This document shows positions 7,612 through 16,286 of a stretch of 64,000 nt of DNA, piece after piece. The DNA is taken from assembly GCA_026874595.1 (NCBI GenBank), contig JAPPUL010000068.1, forward strand, positions 1-64,000, written 5' to 3'. The notes beneath the pieces are model-generated. The model was not told the DNA's origin, did not search any database, and saw only the letters and a program-made list of their open reading frames with translations. The translations under genes and the position numbers were made by a program. Position 1 is the stretch's first letter; each line of letters begins with the position of its first letter. The stretch is from Sipunculus nudus (Eukaryota > Annelida > Sipuncula > Golfingiida > Sipunculidae).

Positions 7612-9081
7612 CTACCTATTATACGATGATTCTATCTTTAACTTCTTTCTATATTTTGAAACCGTCCGACGTGCTATCTCTATACCTTGTTTCTTCAAAA
7701 TCTCTGCTATCTTTTGATCACTTAAACTCTCTTTTGTCCCTTCATTCGCTATAATCCCTTTTATCACTTCTTTTATACTACGGCTTGATATTATATTACT
7801 TCCCTTTCCTATCCCTCCTGAAAACAAGTATTTTAACTCATATATACCCCAAGGAGTTTCGACATACTTATTTGACACAACACGGCTTACCGTTGATTCA
7901 TGCATATTTATTCTTTCTGCTATATCTTTCAATATCAGCGGCCTTAAATATCTTGCTCCTTTTTTAAAAAAATCGTCCTGCAACATTACAAGCTGTTCCA
8001 TCACCTTAAGCATAGTCTCTTTTCTCTTCTCTATACTTGTTATTAAGAATTTTGCCTCATTATACTTTTCCTTAAAATAACTTTTTGTATCTACATTTAA
8101 ATCTTTGCTATTTAGTAAACTTTTATATTCTACATTTATCCGTATGTTTGGCGTATATCCATCGTTTAGAGTTATTATATATCCTCCACCTATATCTTTA
8201 CTTGAGTGCTCTATCTTTACATCCGGGCTTATATATTTTGTCTGTTCACTATAAAAGCCTCTCCCAGGTATCGGTTCAAGCGTGCCTATTATAGTCAAGG
8301 CTTCGTCTAATTCTTTTTGGGATACTCTATACTTTATTGACAACTCTTTATAGCGCTTCTTCTCAAGCAAATGTAGATCGTTTTTTACTAAACTTATTAT
8401 GAATTCTCTCCTCTCTCCCTTACCCTCTAATTGTATCAACAATACTTCAGCCAAATTACGCCCGCATACCCCTACTGGCTCAAAGGTTTGTATCTTCTTT
8501 ATTACTCCTTCTATAACTTCTTTCTTTTCATTAAGAGATTTTGATAGGCTTTCTACGCTTACTAATAAATAACCATCATCGTTTAACGACGATATTATCA
8601 CTTCTCCTATAAAGTATTCTCGCTCCGTTAGCCCTTTTACAAATCTTAACTGCGTTAATAAATATTCGGAAAGCCGCTCTTCTGTTCGCTCGCTTTTTAT
8701 ATATTCTTGATTGAAGCTTTCTTCTTTGGGGTTAGTACTATTTTTTCTGCTATAATAACCACTGTCACTTGTCTGTTCAAATAACTCAACATCAACCAGC
8801 TCGCCTCTTGCACCCTCTCCTTTAACTTCTTCGCCTAATAAAGATTCTTCTTTTGAAATATCTTCCCCTCTTTCTAGACCACTTATTTCCTCTACTCCTT
8901 CTCCTTCTCCTACTTCTTGCTCATTTACACCTTCTTCTAAAAACGGATTTTGAGATATTTCTTGCTCAAGTACTTCGGCAAGTTCCAAACTCGACATCTG
9001 TAGTAGCTTTATCCCTTGCTGTAGCTGAGGTGATAATATCTGCTTTTGACTTTGTTGTAGACCTAGATGCATCTTCTTCAT
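7612..9081 (-). CDS. rpoN: RNA polymerase sigma-54 factor
   Basis: 489 aa. Region I is glutamine/leucine-rich (LQQSQKQILSPQLQQGIKLLQMSS) and is the part contacted by AAA+ activators. An acidic region II, core-binding region, HTH (around residues 385-410, IAERINMHESTVSRVVSNKY) and the RpoN box (470-479, ARRTVSKYRK) follow in order, so the protein is complete. It directs transcription from -24/-12 promoters and needs an activator such as the NtrC-type protein at 18.1-19.5 kb. An alternative start is Met4. No strong Shine-Dalgarno site precedes either. Confidence 0.96.
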   Translation of the reverse strand: MKKMHLGLQQSQKQILSPQLQQGIKLLQMSSLELAEVLEQEISQNPFLEEGVNEQEVGEGEGVEEISGLERGEDISKEESLLGEEVKGEGARGELVDVELFEQTSDSGYYSRKNSTNPKEESFNQEYIKSERTEERLSEYLLTQLRFVKGLTEREYFIGEVIISSLNDDGYLLVSVESLSKSLNEKKEVIEGVIKKIQTFEPVGVCGRNLAEVLLIQLEGKGERREFIISLVKNDLHLLEKKRYKELSIKYRVSQKELDEALTIIGTLEPIPGRGFYSEQTKYISPDVKIEHSSKDIGGGYIITLNDGYTPNIRINVEYKSLLNSKDLNVDTKSYFKEKYNEAKFLITSIEKRKETMLKVMEQLVMLQDDFFKKGARYLRPLILKDIAERINMHESTVSRVVSNKYVETPWGIYELKYLFSGGIGKGSNIISSRSIKEVIKGIIANEGTKESLSDQKIAEILKKQGIEIARRTVSKYRKKLKIESSYNR

Positions 9082-9133
9082 TTATTTATCTTTTTTTATA
9101 CTTATATTATTCTATAACTTATTTTCCTTAATT

Positions 9134-9179
9134 AACGCCTTTCTGTCCCTTGCATTTGCGCCTTTCTTGTCCCTTGCAA
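9134..9179. repeat. Short direct repeat upstream of rpoN
   Basis: In the 200-bp gap between rpoN and lptB the sequence gcctttctgtcccttgca is followed about 22 bp later by a near copy with one extra t. No gene or clear promoter is visible in this gap. Confidence 0.6.
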
Positions 9180-9283
9180 CTTTAACTGCCATATCCAAAG
9201 TATATCATTTTTACTTTTTAAAAGCAATCAATTTTATAACCCTTGTTTAACTTTATTAACTGTATCTATTCTACTACTCTATA

Positions 9284-10009
9284 CTACAACGTGAATTTAT
9301 CTCCCAAATATATCTTTTTTACCCTTTCATTGCTTGCTAGCTCTTTTGGAGTACCATAAAATTGTATCTTTCCATCTGCTAAGAGGTATGACCTGTCTGT
9401 TATATTCAAAATCTCACGTGCATTATGATCTGTTATCAATACCCCTATCTTTTCTTTATGTTTTAGTTGTGTTATTATCTTTTGTATCTCTTCAACCGCA
9501 ATCGGATCTACTCCTGCAAATGGCTCATCTAATAACAAAAATAATGGATTCGATGCAAGTGCACGTGCTATCTCAGTTCGTCGCCTCTCCCCTCCTGATA
9601 ACTGAAAGCCATATGCTTTGCGTATATGTACTATATCAAACTCTTCAAGCAACTTCTCCAACTTCTCCTTCTTCTCTTTCTTGCTCAATTTTTGTATCTC
9701 TAATATAGCCTTTATATTCTCTTCTACGCTAAGTTTACGGAATACCGACGATTCCTGAGACAAATATCCTATACCCAGTTTCGCTCGCTTGTACATTGGG
9801 TATCTTGTTATATCCTTTTTATCCAACCTAATCTCTCCTTTATTTGGTAAGACTAGTCCCACAACCATATAAAACGTTGTCGTCTTACCTGCTCCATTTG
9901 GACCCAGAAGACCAATCACTTCTTGATCTTTTATATGAAATGAAACATCCTTTACTACCTCTCGCTTTTTATATGATTTGCCTATGTTATGAATCTCGAG
10001 TAATGGCAT
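9284..10009 (-). CDS. lptB: LPS export ABC transporter ATPase
   Basis: 241 aa from the chosen ATG at 10009. Walker A GLLGPNGAGKTTT, Q-loop LSQESSVFR, signature LSGGERRR, Walker B LLLDEPFAG and the switch histidine in LITDHNAREIL are all present, and the overall pattern is that of LptB. It powers LptFG extraction of lipopolysaccharide-type lipids from the inner membrane. A start 36 bp earlier (10045) would overlap the upstream stop codon. The ATG at 10009 lies 1 bp after that stop and has AAGGA at a good distance, so it is preferred. No lptF or lptG is in the window. Confidence 0.93.
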   Translation of the reverse strand: MPLLEIHNIGKSYKKREVVKDVSFHIKDQEVIGLLGPNGAGKTTTFYMVVGLVLPNKGEIRLDKKDITRYPMYKRAKLGIGYLSQESSVFRKLSVEENIKAILEIQKLSKKEKKEKLEKLLEEFDIVHIRKAYGFQLSGGERRRTEIARALASNPLFLLLDEPFAGVDPIAVEEIQKIITQLKHKEKIGVLITDHNAREILNITDRSYLLADGKIQFYGTPKELASNERVKKIYLGDKFTL

Positions 10010-10010
10010 C

Positions 10011-12596
10011 CTATTCCTTCTTGTCTTCCTTACCCTTAGCGGCATCGTCTTCTATCTTAACTCCTCCTTTCCGCCTCCCTAATATCACTATTTCTTGTGT
10101 TTTCGTATTCAATATTATCTTGTCTCCTGATACGTAACTTGACTCCTCTACTACACTTGCATTGTTTAATACCTCTAGTACCTCCTTGCTTTCATAATAT
10201 TTACCCTGATTCCCATACAAGTTCTTCTTCCCCTGCACTATCTTTATGTTATTTAAGGCTACAGATTCTCTCTTTTTACCGTACCTAATTATCTTATCTG
10301 AAAAAAACGTCAGCTCCCGATCCATATCCTTATACACTGCCTTACCGCGTGCCTGCATTACTTCTTCGTTTACTTTATAGCTTATTATGTCTGAGAATAC
10401 CTTTATTCGTCTAAAAGTATTTATATATTGTCCTTCCTCTTTAACCTCTATTTCTGTCTCAGCATCATCAAACTCTATCTCTATCCTCCTTCCCGATATT
10501 ATACTATCCTCTAGCTGAATATACGGCTCGCCTACCATTATATACTTTTCTTTAGCCTCTTCTCCTGTTGATGGCCTAAATATTATCTTATCTGCAAAAC
10601 CTGTTAACTTTTCATCCACTAGCTCTCCGTTACCCTCTAGTATGAACTCCTCTTTCCCTTCCCTATCTTTTGTATACTCTACAGTATCCGCATAAGATTG
10701 TTTATAGTCATTTCTATTCATTATATGAGAGTTTCCCTTTACTATTAATCTATCGCTATATTCCGGGTTATTTACATATGTATATACTTCTATTTCATCT
10801 CCCTCCACTGTTACATTAGGTTCTACTACTCTTACCCCTCCTTTCAATATCACTTTTTCATCGTCTTTATTACTCCCCCGAAGCGGTATGTTATAATAGA
10901 TTATCTCTTGTGCATACCCTGTACTATCTTCTCTTTCTAGGATAGCATTATCATATAAATTCAATACTTCTTTATTACCTTGAGTTTTATAATATATCTC
11001 TTCGCCTCTACCTCGTATCCCCTTTCCTTCTATCCTCCCGCTCCCTTTTATCTTTATTACCTTATCTTTTATCTCTCCTTTACCACCAAGCCTCTTATAC
11101 TCTATTTTATCTCCAGATGCTTTGTTTTTTGAATCCAATATCTTGCTATCTCCTATTAATATCGCCTCGCCTTTCTCATCATCGTATTCTATATAGTTTG
11201 CACTTGCCTTAAAATCTTTTGCTTTATAATATGAACCGCCTTCTAATTTTAATTTGCTATTACCTCTAAATTCAAGCTTCTGTCCTCCGCCCTCTGTAGC
11301 TCCTTCCTTTAACTTGACTGCATCTTTTGCATGCCCCTCTTGCGTATTTAAATTATAACTTATATATCCTGCGCTCAAAGACCTCATCCCTCTTTGCTCT
11401 ATCCTTGCTTGCCCTTCTAGATTTACTATCTTTTCATTTGGATAATATTTTATTAGATTCGCTTTCCCTTTTATCTTTATTTTGTTACGGATATCTTTTG
11501 CATTTACATCTAATATGTAAAATACTGCGGACCCTCTCATCACCCCCACCCTAACACCACCACCTTCCTTATAGTCTATCCTATCTGCAAAAGCTGCACT
11601 CTCATAATCATTTACTTGTGCATTCCCTATTAAAGCATATTCTGTTGACTCTTTCTTTAACTTATACTTTATTAAGCCCGCTCGCCCTATCCGCTTATAC
11701 ACTCCGTAGAATAGTTTAGAAGCTCCTTTCTTACCTAAGCTTTCTACTTTATCTTTACTCTCTTCTTTCCTAATATAATATTCATAAACTACTGGCTTGT
11801 ATTCTAATACGGCACGGGCCGGCTCTGTATTGTAATACGTTATCTTGCCTGCTTGAAGCACTTTATACGGTTTGCCATTAAGCAGTGAATCTTTAGATGA
11901 TAACTCCTCTATCTTTGTTTCTCCCTTCAATAACGCTTTCTTCGTCTCTCCGTAATTGTATCTTATATGATTTGCTCGTATGTTGCGATTACCATCTTCT
12001 ATCTTTGCATTCCCATCTAATATTATATCTTTTTCATTTAGTAGTATCTTTATTCGGTTTGCATTGTATTTTTTACCTTTATCATATATTACAGGCCCAT
12101 CTTCAAGCAATATCTCTCGTTCTTCTATATTATATGTTACAACTCCTGCCTTCGCATTTGTACCCTCTTCGCCTGCCGTTATTCTTACATCTTCTTTTGC
12201 TACATATTTACTCGTTCCTATTCGTTCAAGTATTCCGCCATTTAACGTTATATTATCCTTTAAGCCTATTAATTTTACTCCTCCAACAAGACGCGCATCC
12301 TTTGTATTTACAAAATAATTAAATATATCTCCAAATACCTCTATCCCCTTTTCATAATCAAATAATCTTACCTTACCGCTACCCTCTACACGCTTCTCTT
12401 CTACATAATATTTAATTATTCCTGCATTAAGCAAATCATTCCCATTCTGCACCCGGGGTTTGCCTATTAAATCCCAATACTTCCCTTCTCCATGGTAGAT
12501 CTTCTTCCCTGCATCTATTATCACTGTGTCTACATCACGCCCTACAACAACTCCTACGCTCATAAATAATATATATATTATTATTATTTTTTGCAT
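10011..12596 (-). CDS. Very long OstA/LptA-like periplasmic protein
   Basis: 861 aa, several times longer than single-domain LptA (about 180 aa). A signal peptide (residues 1-19) is followed by many repeating beta-strand units of the OstA/LptA beta-jellyroll type, e.g. GDKIEYKRLGGKGEIKDKV and ADKIIFRPSTGEEAKEK. This predicts a long periplasmic beta-taco bridge for lipid/LPS transport. The stop codon is 1 bp from the lptB start, so the two are coupled. Similar giant OstA proteins occur in spirochaetes and Bacteroidetes. The gene symbol lptA is withheld because the domain count differs. Confidence 0.8.
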   Translation of the reverse strand: MQKIIIIYILFMSVGVVVGRDVDTVIIDAGKKIYHGEGKYWDLIGKPRVQNGNDLLNAGIIKYYVEEKRVEGSGKVRLFDYEKGIEVFGDIFNYFVNTKDARLVGGVKLIGLKDNITLNGGILERIGTSKYVAKEDVRITAGEEGTNAKAGVVTYNIEEREILLEDGPVIYDKGKKYNANRIKILLNEKDIILDGNAKIEDGNRNIRANHIRYNYGETKKALLKGETKIEELSSKDSLLNGKPYKVLQAGKITYYNTEPARAVLEYKPVVYEYYIRKEESKDKVESLGKKGASKLFYGVYKRIGRAGLIKYKLKKESTEYALIGNAQVNDYESAAFADRIDYKEGGGVRVGVMRGSAVFYILDVNAKDIRNKIKIKGKANLIKYYPNEKIVNLEGQARIEQRGMRSLSAGYISYNLNTQEGHAKDAVKLKEGATEGGGQKLEFRGNSKLKLEGGSYYKAKDFKASANYIEYDDEKGEAILIGDSKILDSKNKASGDKIEYKRLGGKGEIKDKVIKIKGSGRIEGKGIRGRGEEIYYKTQGNKEVLNLYDNAILEREDSTGYAQEIIYYNIPLRGSNKDDEKVILKGGVRVVEPNVTVEGDEIEVYTYVNNPEYSDRLIVKGNSHIMNRNDYKQSYADTVEYTKDREGKEEFILEGNGELVDEKLTGFADKIIFRPSTGEEAKEKYIMVGEPYIQLEDSIISGRRIEIEFDDAETEIEVKEEGQYINTFRRIKVFSDIISYKVNEEVMQARGKAVYKDMDRELTFFSDKIIRYGKKRESVALNNIKIVQGKKNLYGNQGKYYESKEVLEVLNNASVVEESSYVSGDKIILNTKTQEIVILGRRKGGVKIEDDAAKGKEDKKE

Positions 12597-12644
12597 CGTT
12601 CCTATTATGCTCTTCTTTCTTATATTTTTAATAGTAGTTTTTTT

Positions 12645-13751
12645 CTAATAGTAATTTACAAAATTCTCTTCTAGGTATTTTCTTTGCGCTTTTGTTACGT
12701 TTGTGTAAACACCATGTGGATACTCTTTATAGAGCATTAGCAAATATTTATAACTATTATAATAATCCTTTACACTTGCTTTTTTATAATAGCATTGAAA
12801 TAGCATGTAAAGTACTATTTCTTTTAACTTATAGCCTTTTGCATCTTCAGCCTCTGCAAAACCTTTCTCCAACAGTAACCTTTCAAAATGTTTTATTGCA
12901 TCTTTGTAATTACCTTCTGCAAAAGAAATTTTACCAAGCAGTACATTTGCTCTTTGTTTCTCTTCTAATGCCTTTGTCAAGGTTAGTATGTTTGCGTAGG
13001 TCCTTTTGGCTTTCTCATAATTTAAATTATCTTTATATAACTTGCCAAGCCTAAATAATAAAGTTACTTTGTCATTCAACTTCTCTTCACTCTCCAATAT
13101 CTTTTCATATAATCTTATCGCTTCTTCATACCTTTTTAACCTTATTAATACCTCTGCTTCAAGTAAATAGACTTCTACTAAAAGATTTGACAACTTATAG
13201 TTTGATTTATAATATTTTATGTTTTTATAAGCTGCCTTATACAAACCTAATTTATATAAGTTTTTTATGTAATTATAATGTGCTTTATCATCATTTAGGA
13301 AGTAGCCTCCTCCTTTTTGAGTACTACTCCCTTTTTGAGTACTACTCCCTTCTCTATTTACATTACTATCTTTACTCTCTTCTAGCCTTTTAACACTTTT
13401 TTCATCGCCAGCCCCTCTTATCACTATCTCATGTCTTTCGTGCTCTTGACTCCTATCATATTCATACTCTAATACCACCTCCGTCCTTGATGCTTCAAGT
13501 GCTTTGAATATATAGGATTGAAATGGTTCTTTTATATCTTCAAGAAGGCTTAGTTTGCTTGCATCATAACTTCTTATCCGCCACTCTCCAGGGCCTACTT
13601 TTCGCGGCGCTATTACTAGAGTTTGACCCCGTTTTACCTCATGCTTTATCCACTGCGATTTATACCCATATCCTATATCCAAAGTCTTTGTGAATTGTAC
13701 TAGCTCCAATAACACAACCATTAATAATACTTTTAATAATACTTTTCTCAA
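12645..13751 (-). CDS. Exported TPR protein (BamD/YbgF-like layout)
   Basis: 368 aa, TTG start supported by GGAG 5 nt upstream. It has a signal-like hydrophobic N-terminus (1-22), an unnamed beta-rich domain (about 25-125), a low-complexity STQKGSSTQKG linker (DNA duplication at 13312-13345), then TPR repeats (about 150-340; e.g. YEEAIRLYEKILESE, YEKAKRTYANILTL, YKDAIKHFERLLLEKGF). Such proteins act as scaffolds in the periplasm or at the outer membrane. Its place just before the ostA gene (48 bp) suggests envelope biogenesis, but the exact role is unknown. Confidence 0.65.
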   Translation of the reverse strand: MRKVLLKVLLMVVLLELVQFTKTLDIGYGYKSQWIKHEVKRGQTLVIAPRKVGPGEWRIRSYDASKLSLLEDIKEPFQSYIFKALEASRTEVVLEYEYDRSQEHERHEIVIRGAGDEKSVKRLEESKDSNVNREGSSTQKGSSTQKGGGYFLNDDKAHYNYIKNLYKLGLYKAAYKNIKYYKSNYKLSNLLVEVYLLEAEVLIRLKRYEEAIRLYEKILESEEKLNDKVTLLFRLGKLYKDNLNYEKAKRTYANILTLTKALEEKQRANVLLGKISFAEGNYKDAIKHFERLLLEKGFAEAEDAKGYKLKEIVLYMLFQCYYKKASVKDYYNSYKYLLMLYKEYPHGVYTNVTKAQRKYLEENFVNYY

Positions 13752-13808
13752 TATCTCCTCTCTTTACTTTCTTCTTATCAATTCTTCTTTACTTAGCTTT
13801 TACCTTCC

Positions 13809-14048
13809 TTACGGAGCTTCTTTAGGCTCTTGCGGTATTACTGTGTCCGCTCGCTCAAGCGCTTTGTAATATAGATGTTTCATATTAAGTTCCTTTACTG
13901 CCGCTCGGCGAGATAGTTCCATCTCACGCCTTTTCATCAACGATATTGCTAGCACCAGTATTATTACTAATAGCAAACACAGTAATAATATTCGCTTCCA
14001 ATAACGCGATATCAACTCTCTTACTGTATTTAATATGTCTAATAGCAT
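13809..14048 (-). CDS. Small single-pass membrane protein
   Basis: 79 aa, ATG with AAGGAAG upstream. One strong transmembrane segment (residues about 18-37, RILLLCLLLVIILVLAISL) is flanked by basic residues, with a C-terminal soluble tail ending in PQEPKEAP. It is first in the envelope cluster (57 bp before the TPR gene) where lptC sits in other bacteria. It is too short for LptC and shows no beta-strand domain, so no function is assigned. Confidence 0.6.
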   Translation of the reverse strand: MLLDILNTVRELISRYWKRILLLCLLLVIILVLAISLMKRREMELSRRAAVKELNMKHLYYKALERADTVIPQEPKEAP

Positions 14049-14241
14049 TATGTCTTCCTTGTCTTTTTATCTCTTTGTTCTTTTTGCTCTCTTTAAAAAC
14101 AATTTTATAAAAACAATTTTATCCTTTTTTTTATTTTTATTTTCCCTTTTCTCATATCGGGTTATTAACTTTTTTGTTTATTATTAATTTTTTACCGTAA
14201 TCTTTCTTGGAACCCTTGCTTAGCATAAAAGCATATCTCTT

Positions 14242-15567
14242 ATGAGACAGTTTAAAAGCATTAACCACCTCTTCGATTTCATTTATTCTCATGTCAACTA
14301 TGAACAAAAGAATAATATCCCTTACAAAACTTCATTCTCTTCTAATATCGTCTTGCAGGCTCTTTACCTTCTTCATAATCCTCATCGCAAATTTAAAATT
14401 ATTCATATTGCCGGCACCAACGGGAAGGGCTCTTTCACTTATATCTTGTCTGCCCTCCTGCATTCCAGGAAGTTAAGCGTCGGCGCTTTTACTTCGCCTC
14501 ACCTTATAACTCTAAATGAGCGCATCCTTATTAATCATTCTAATATCTCGGATGACATGCTTATTAATGCTGCTAACTACATCTATTCCATTTATCATAA
14601 CTTATCTTCTAAACCTTCTTTCTTTGAACTTATTACCATTATCGCTCTTGCCGCTTTCTCTTTAGCCAATTGCAAATATGTTATCTTAGAAACAGGTCTT
14701 GGGGGACGCCTTGATAGTACCAACTTCGCTTCCGATAAACTCTCTGTCATTAATACCATCGATTACGACCATACCAGCTCTTTAGGTAATTCCATCTATG
14801 ATATTGCTTCTGAGAAAGCTGGCATTATCAAAAAATCTAATATCGTTCTTATCGGAAAACAAAGGCATAGTGTTTTATCTCTAATTACTAAAACCGCTGT
14901 CAGCCAAAAGGCAGCTAGGATCATCGCTTATAACAAAGATTTCTATATTAAGAATTTTAAACGATTAAATAATTCCAAATATTTCTCCTTCGACCTATCA
15001 TCAAATCTACATCCACAGACTAGCATCTTTTCTAACTTAATCCCTCTACATCAATCTTTAAACATTTCTCTTGCCATTCAGGCTTTGTTTTTACTTAATA
15101 TTCATTGCTCTTTTGACCATATTAACCTTTCTTTGCAAAACTTATCTCTAAAGGGCCGTTTCCAATACTTCAAAAATATTTGCCATACCATTATCGATGG
15201 CGCTCATAACCCTCATGCCGTTAAAGCTCTTTTCTTAAACCTTAAAATTCATTTTAAGACCTCGAAATACAAAGTCCTTATTATTTCTATTAATTATGGC
15301 AAGGATTTTAAAGCCATTATCCGTACGCTTAGCCCTTTTTTTGACTTAATTATTATTTGTCCTCTTAAAACATCTTTCAAAAAAGATATTTCTAAACAAA
15401 TATTTTCTTTTACCAAATCTATTCACAACAATACCATATTCAAAAACTCTTTTATTAACGCTTTTTTCTTCGCTAAACAATTTTTGCAAAAAGATGACCT
15501 TTTGGTTATTACTGGCTCTTTCTATCTTGTTGGACAGGCTTTAGAATATATTAAATCTAAATATTAA
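14242..15567 (+). CDS. folC: Folylpolyglutamate synthase / dihydrofolate synthase
   Basis: 441 aa. The ATP-binding P-loop IIHIAGTNGKGSFTYILS (residues about 53-70), TSPHLITLNERI, LETGLGGRLDSTN, the NTIDYDHTSSLG segment and IDGAHNPHAVKAL mark a complete FolC of the Mur-ligase superfamily. It adds glutamate to dihydropteroate and/or tetrahydrofolate. It is a lone plus-strand gene between minus-strand clusters. Its codon use differs sharply from its neighbours: of the first 13 Ile codons only one is ATA, against nearly all ATA in mqnE. Confidence 0.95.
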   Translation: MRQFKSINHLFDFIYSHVNYEQKNNIPYKTSFSSNIVLQALYLLHNPHRKFKIIHIAGTNGKGSFTYILSALLHSRKLSVGAFTSPHLITLNERILINHSNISDDMLINAANYIYSIYHNLSSKPSFFELITIIALAAFSLANCKYVILETGLGGRLDSTNFASDKLSVINTIDYDHTSSLGNSIYDIASEKAGIIKKSNIVLIGKQRHSVLSLITKTAVSQKAARIIAYNKDFYIKNFKRLNNSKYFSFDLSSNLHPQTSIFSNLIPLHQSLNISLAIQALFLLNIHCSFDHINLSLQNLSLKGRFQYFKNICHTIIDGAHNPHAVKALFLNLKIHFKTSKYKVLIISINYGKDFKAIIRTLSPFFDLIIICPLKTSFKKDISKQIFSFTKSIHNNTIFKNSFINAFFFAKQFLQKDDLLVITGSFYLVGQALEYIKSKY

Positions 15568-15598
15568 ATCTAAACACCTTAAGTCCTCTATAAGTCCT

Positions 15599-16252
15599 CT
15601 ATAACCCTATCCCCTCCTTTAAATCTATATTTTGTCTTTTTAACTCTCTTTCTAGCTTCTTGAACTTCCTTAGATATATATTTGCAACAAAATAATTCCT
15701 TTTCTCTTTATAAAGTATTGCCATGTTGAAATAATAATACGCTAGATGTAATGCCTTTTTAGGGCCTTTTAACGTATTTTTTAGTGCTAGCTTATAATAA
15801 TACACTCCTTTCTTGTAATCTTTCGTTTGCCGATACGCAAGTGCCATATTATTATAACTATTACTTATCGCCTCTGCCCTATTATACTTCTTTGCTAAAT
15901 ATAACGATAGATTATAATATTTTAACGCCTCTTCTAAATTATTATGCTTTGAGTGCGAGTTGCCTAATAAATTGTAACCCCTTAGAAGTCCTTCTTTATC
16001 CTTTGACTCTTTACTGAAATATATATATTGTTTGTAATATTCAAATGCCTTATCGTACTCATTCAAGGCTGTTGATATATTTCCAAGCCTTAAATAGGCC
16101 GGTTTATAACTAAAGTTTATACTAAGTGCTTTACGGCATAAATATCTTGCTTTCTTATAATCTCTATTAAAGTATGGTATGTCGCTTTGTTTGAAGAAAT
16201 CTGCTTCCTTCGTCTTCTCTATTTGCTTCTCTATTTGTTTTTTTGTCTCCAC
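15599..16252 (-). CDS. Cytoplasmic TPR protein
   Basis: 217 aa with a GTG start preceded by GAGG. There is no signal peptide. At least four TPR units are visible (YKKARYLCRKALSINFSY, YDKAFEYYKQYIYFSK, LEEALKYYNLSLYLAKKY, YKKGVYYYKLALKNTL). Such repeats form a protein-binding superhelix. The partner is not predictable. It lies 35 bp downstream of the phosphohexomutase gene and is probably co-transcribed with it; it converges with folC. Confidence 0.65.
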   Translation of the reverse strand: METKKQIEKQIEKTKEADFFKQSDIPYFNRDYKKARYLCRKALSINFSYKPAYLRLGNISTALNEYDKAFEYYKQYIYFSKESKDKEGLLRGYNLLGNSHSKHNNLEEALKYYNLSLYLAKKYNRAEAISNSYNNMALAYRQTKDYKKGVYYYKLALKNTLKGPKKALHLAYYYFNMAILYKEKRNYFVANIYLRKFKKLERELKRQNIDLKEGIGL

Positions 16253-16286
16253 TTTATAGGCCTCAAAGCATTTTATATGTTTTATA

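Noticed and set aside
9172-9196. Possible sigma-54 promoter (TGGCA ... TTGCA, minus strand) upstream of rpoN
   Set aside because: The distance between GG and GC is one base longer than the -24/-12 consensus allows, and the C after TGGCA is missing.
11897-12322. Two long plus-strand open frames opposite the OstA-like gene
   Set aside because: They are L/S/Y-rich antisense shadows of a clear coding frame and have no motifs.
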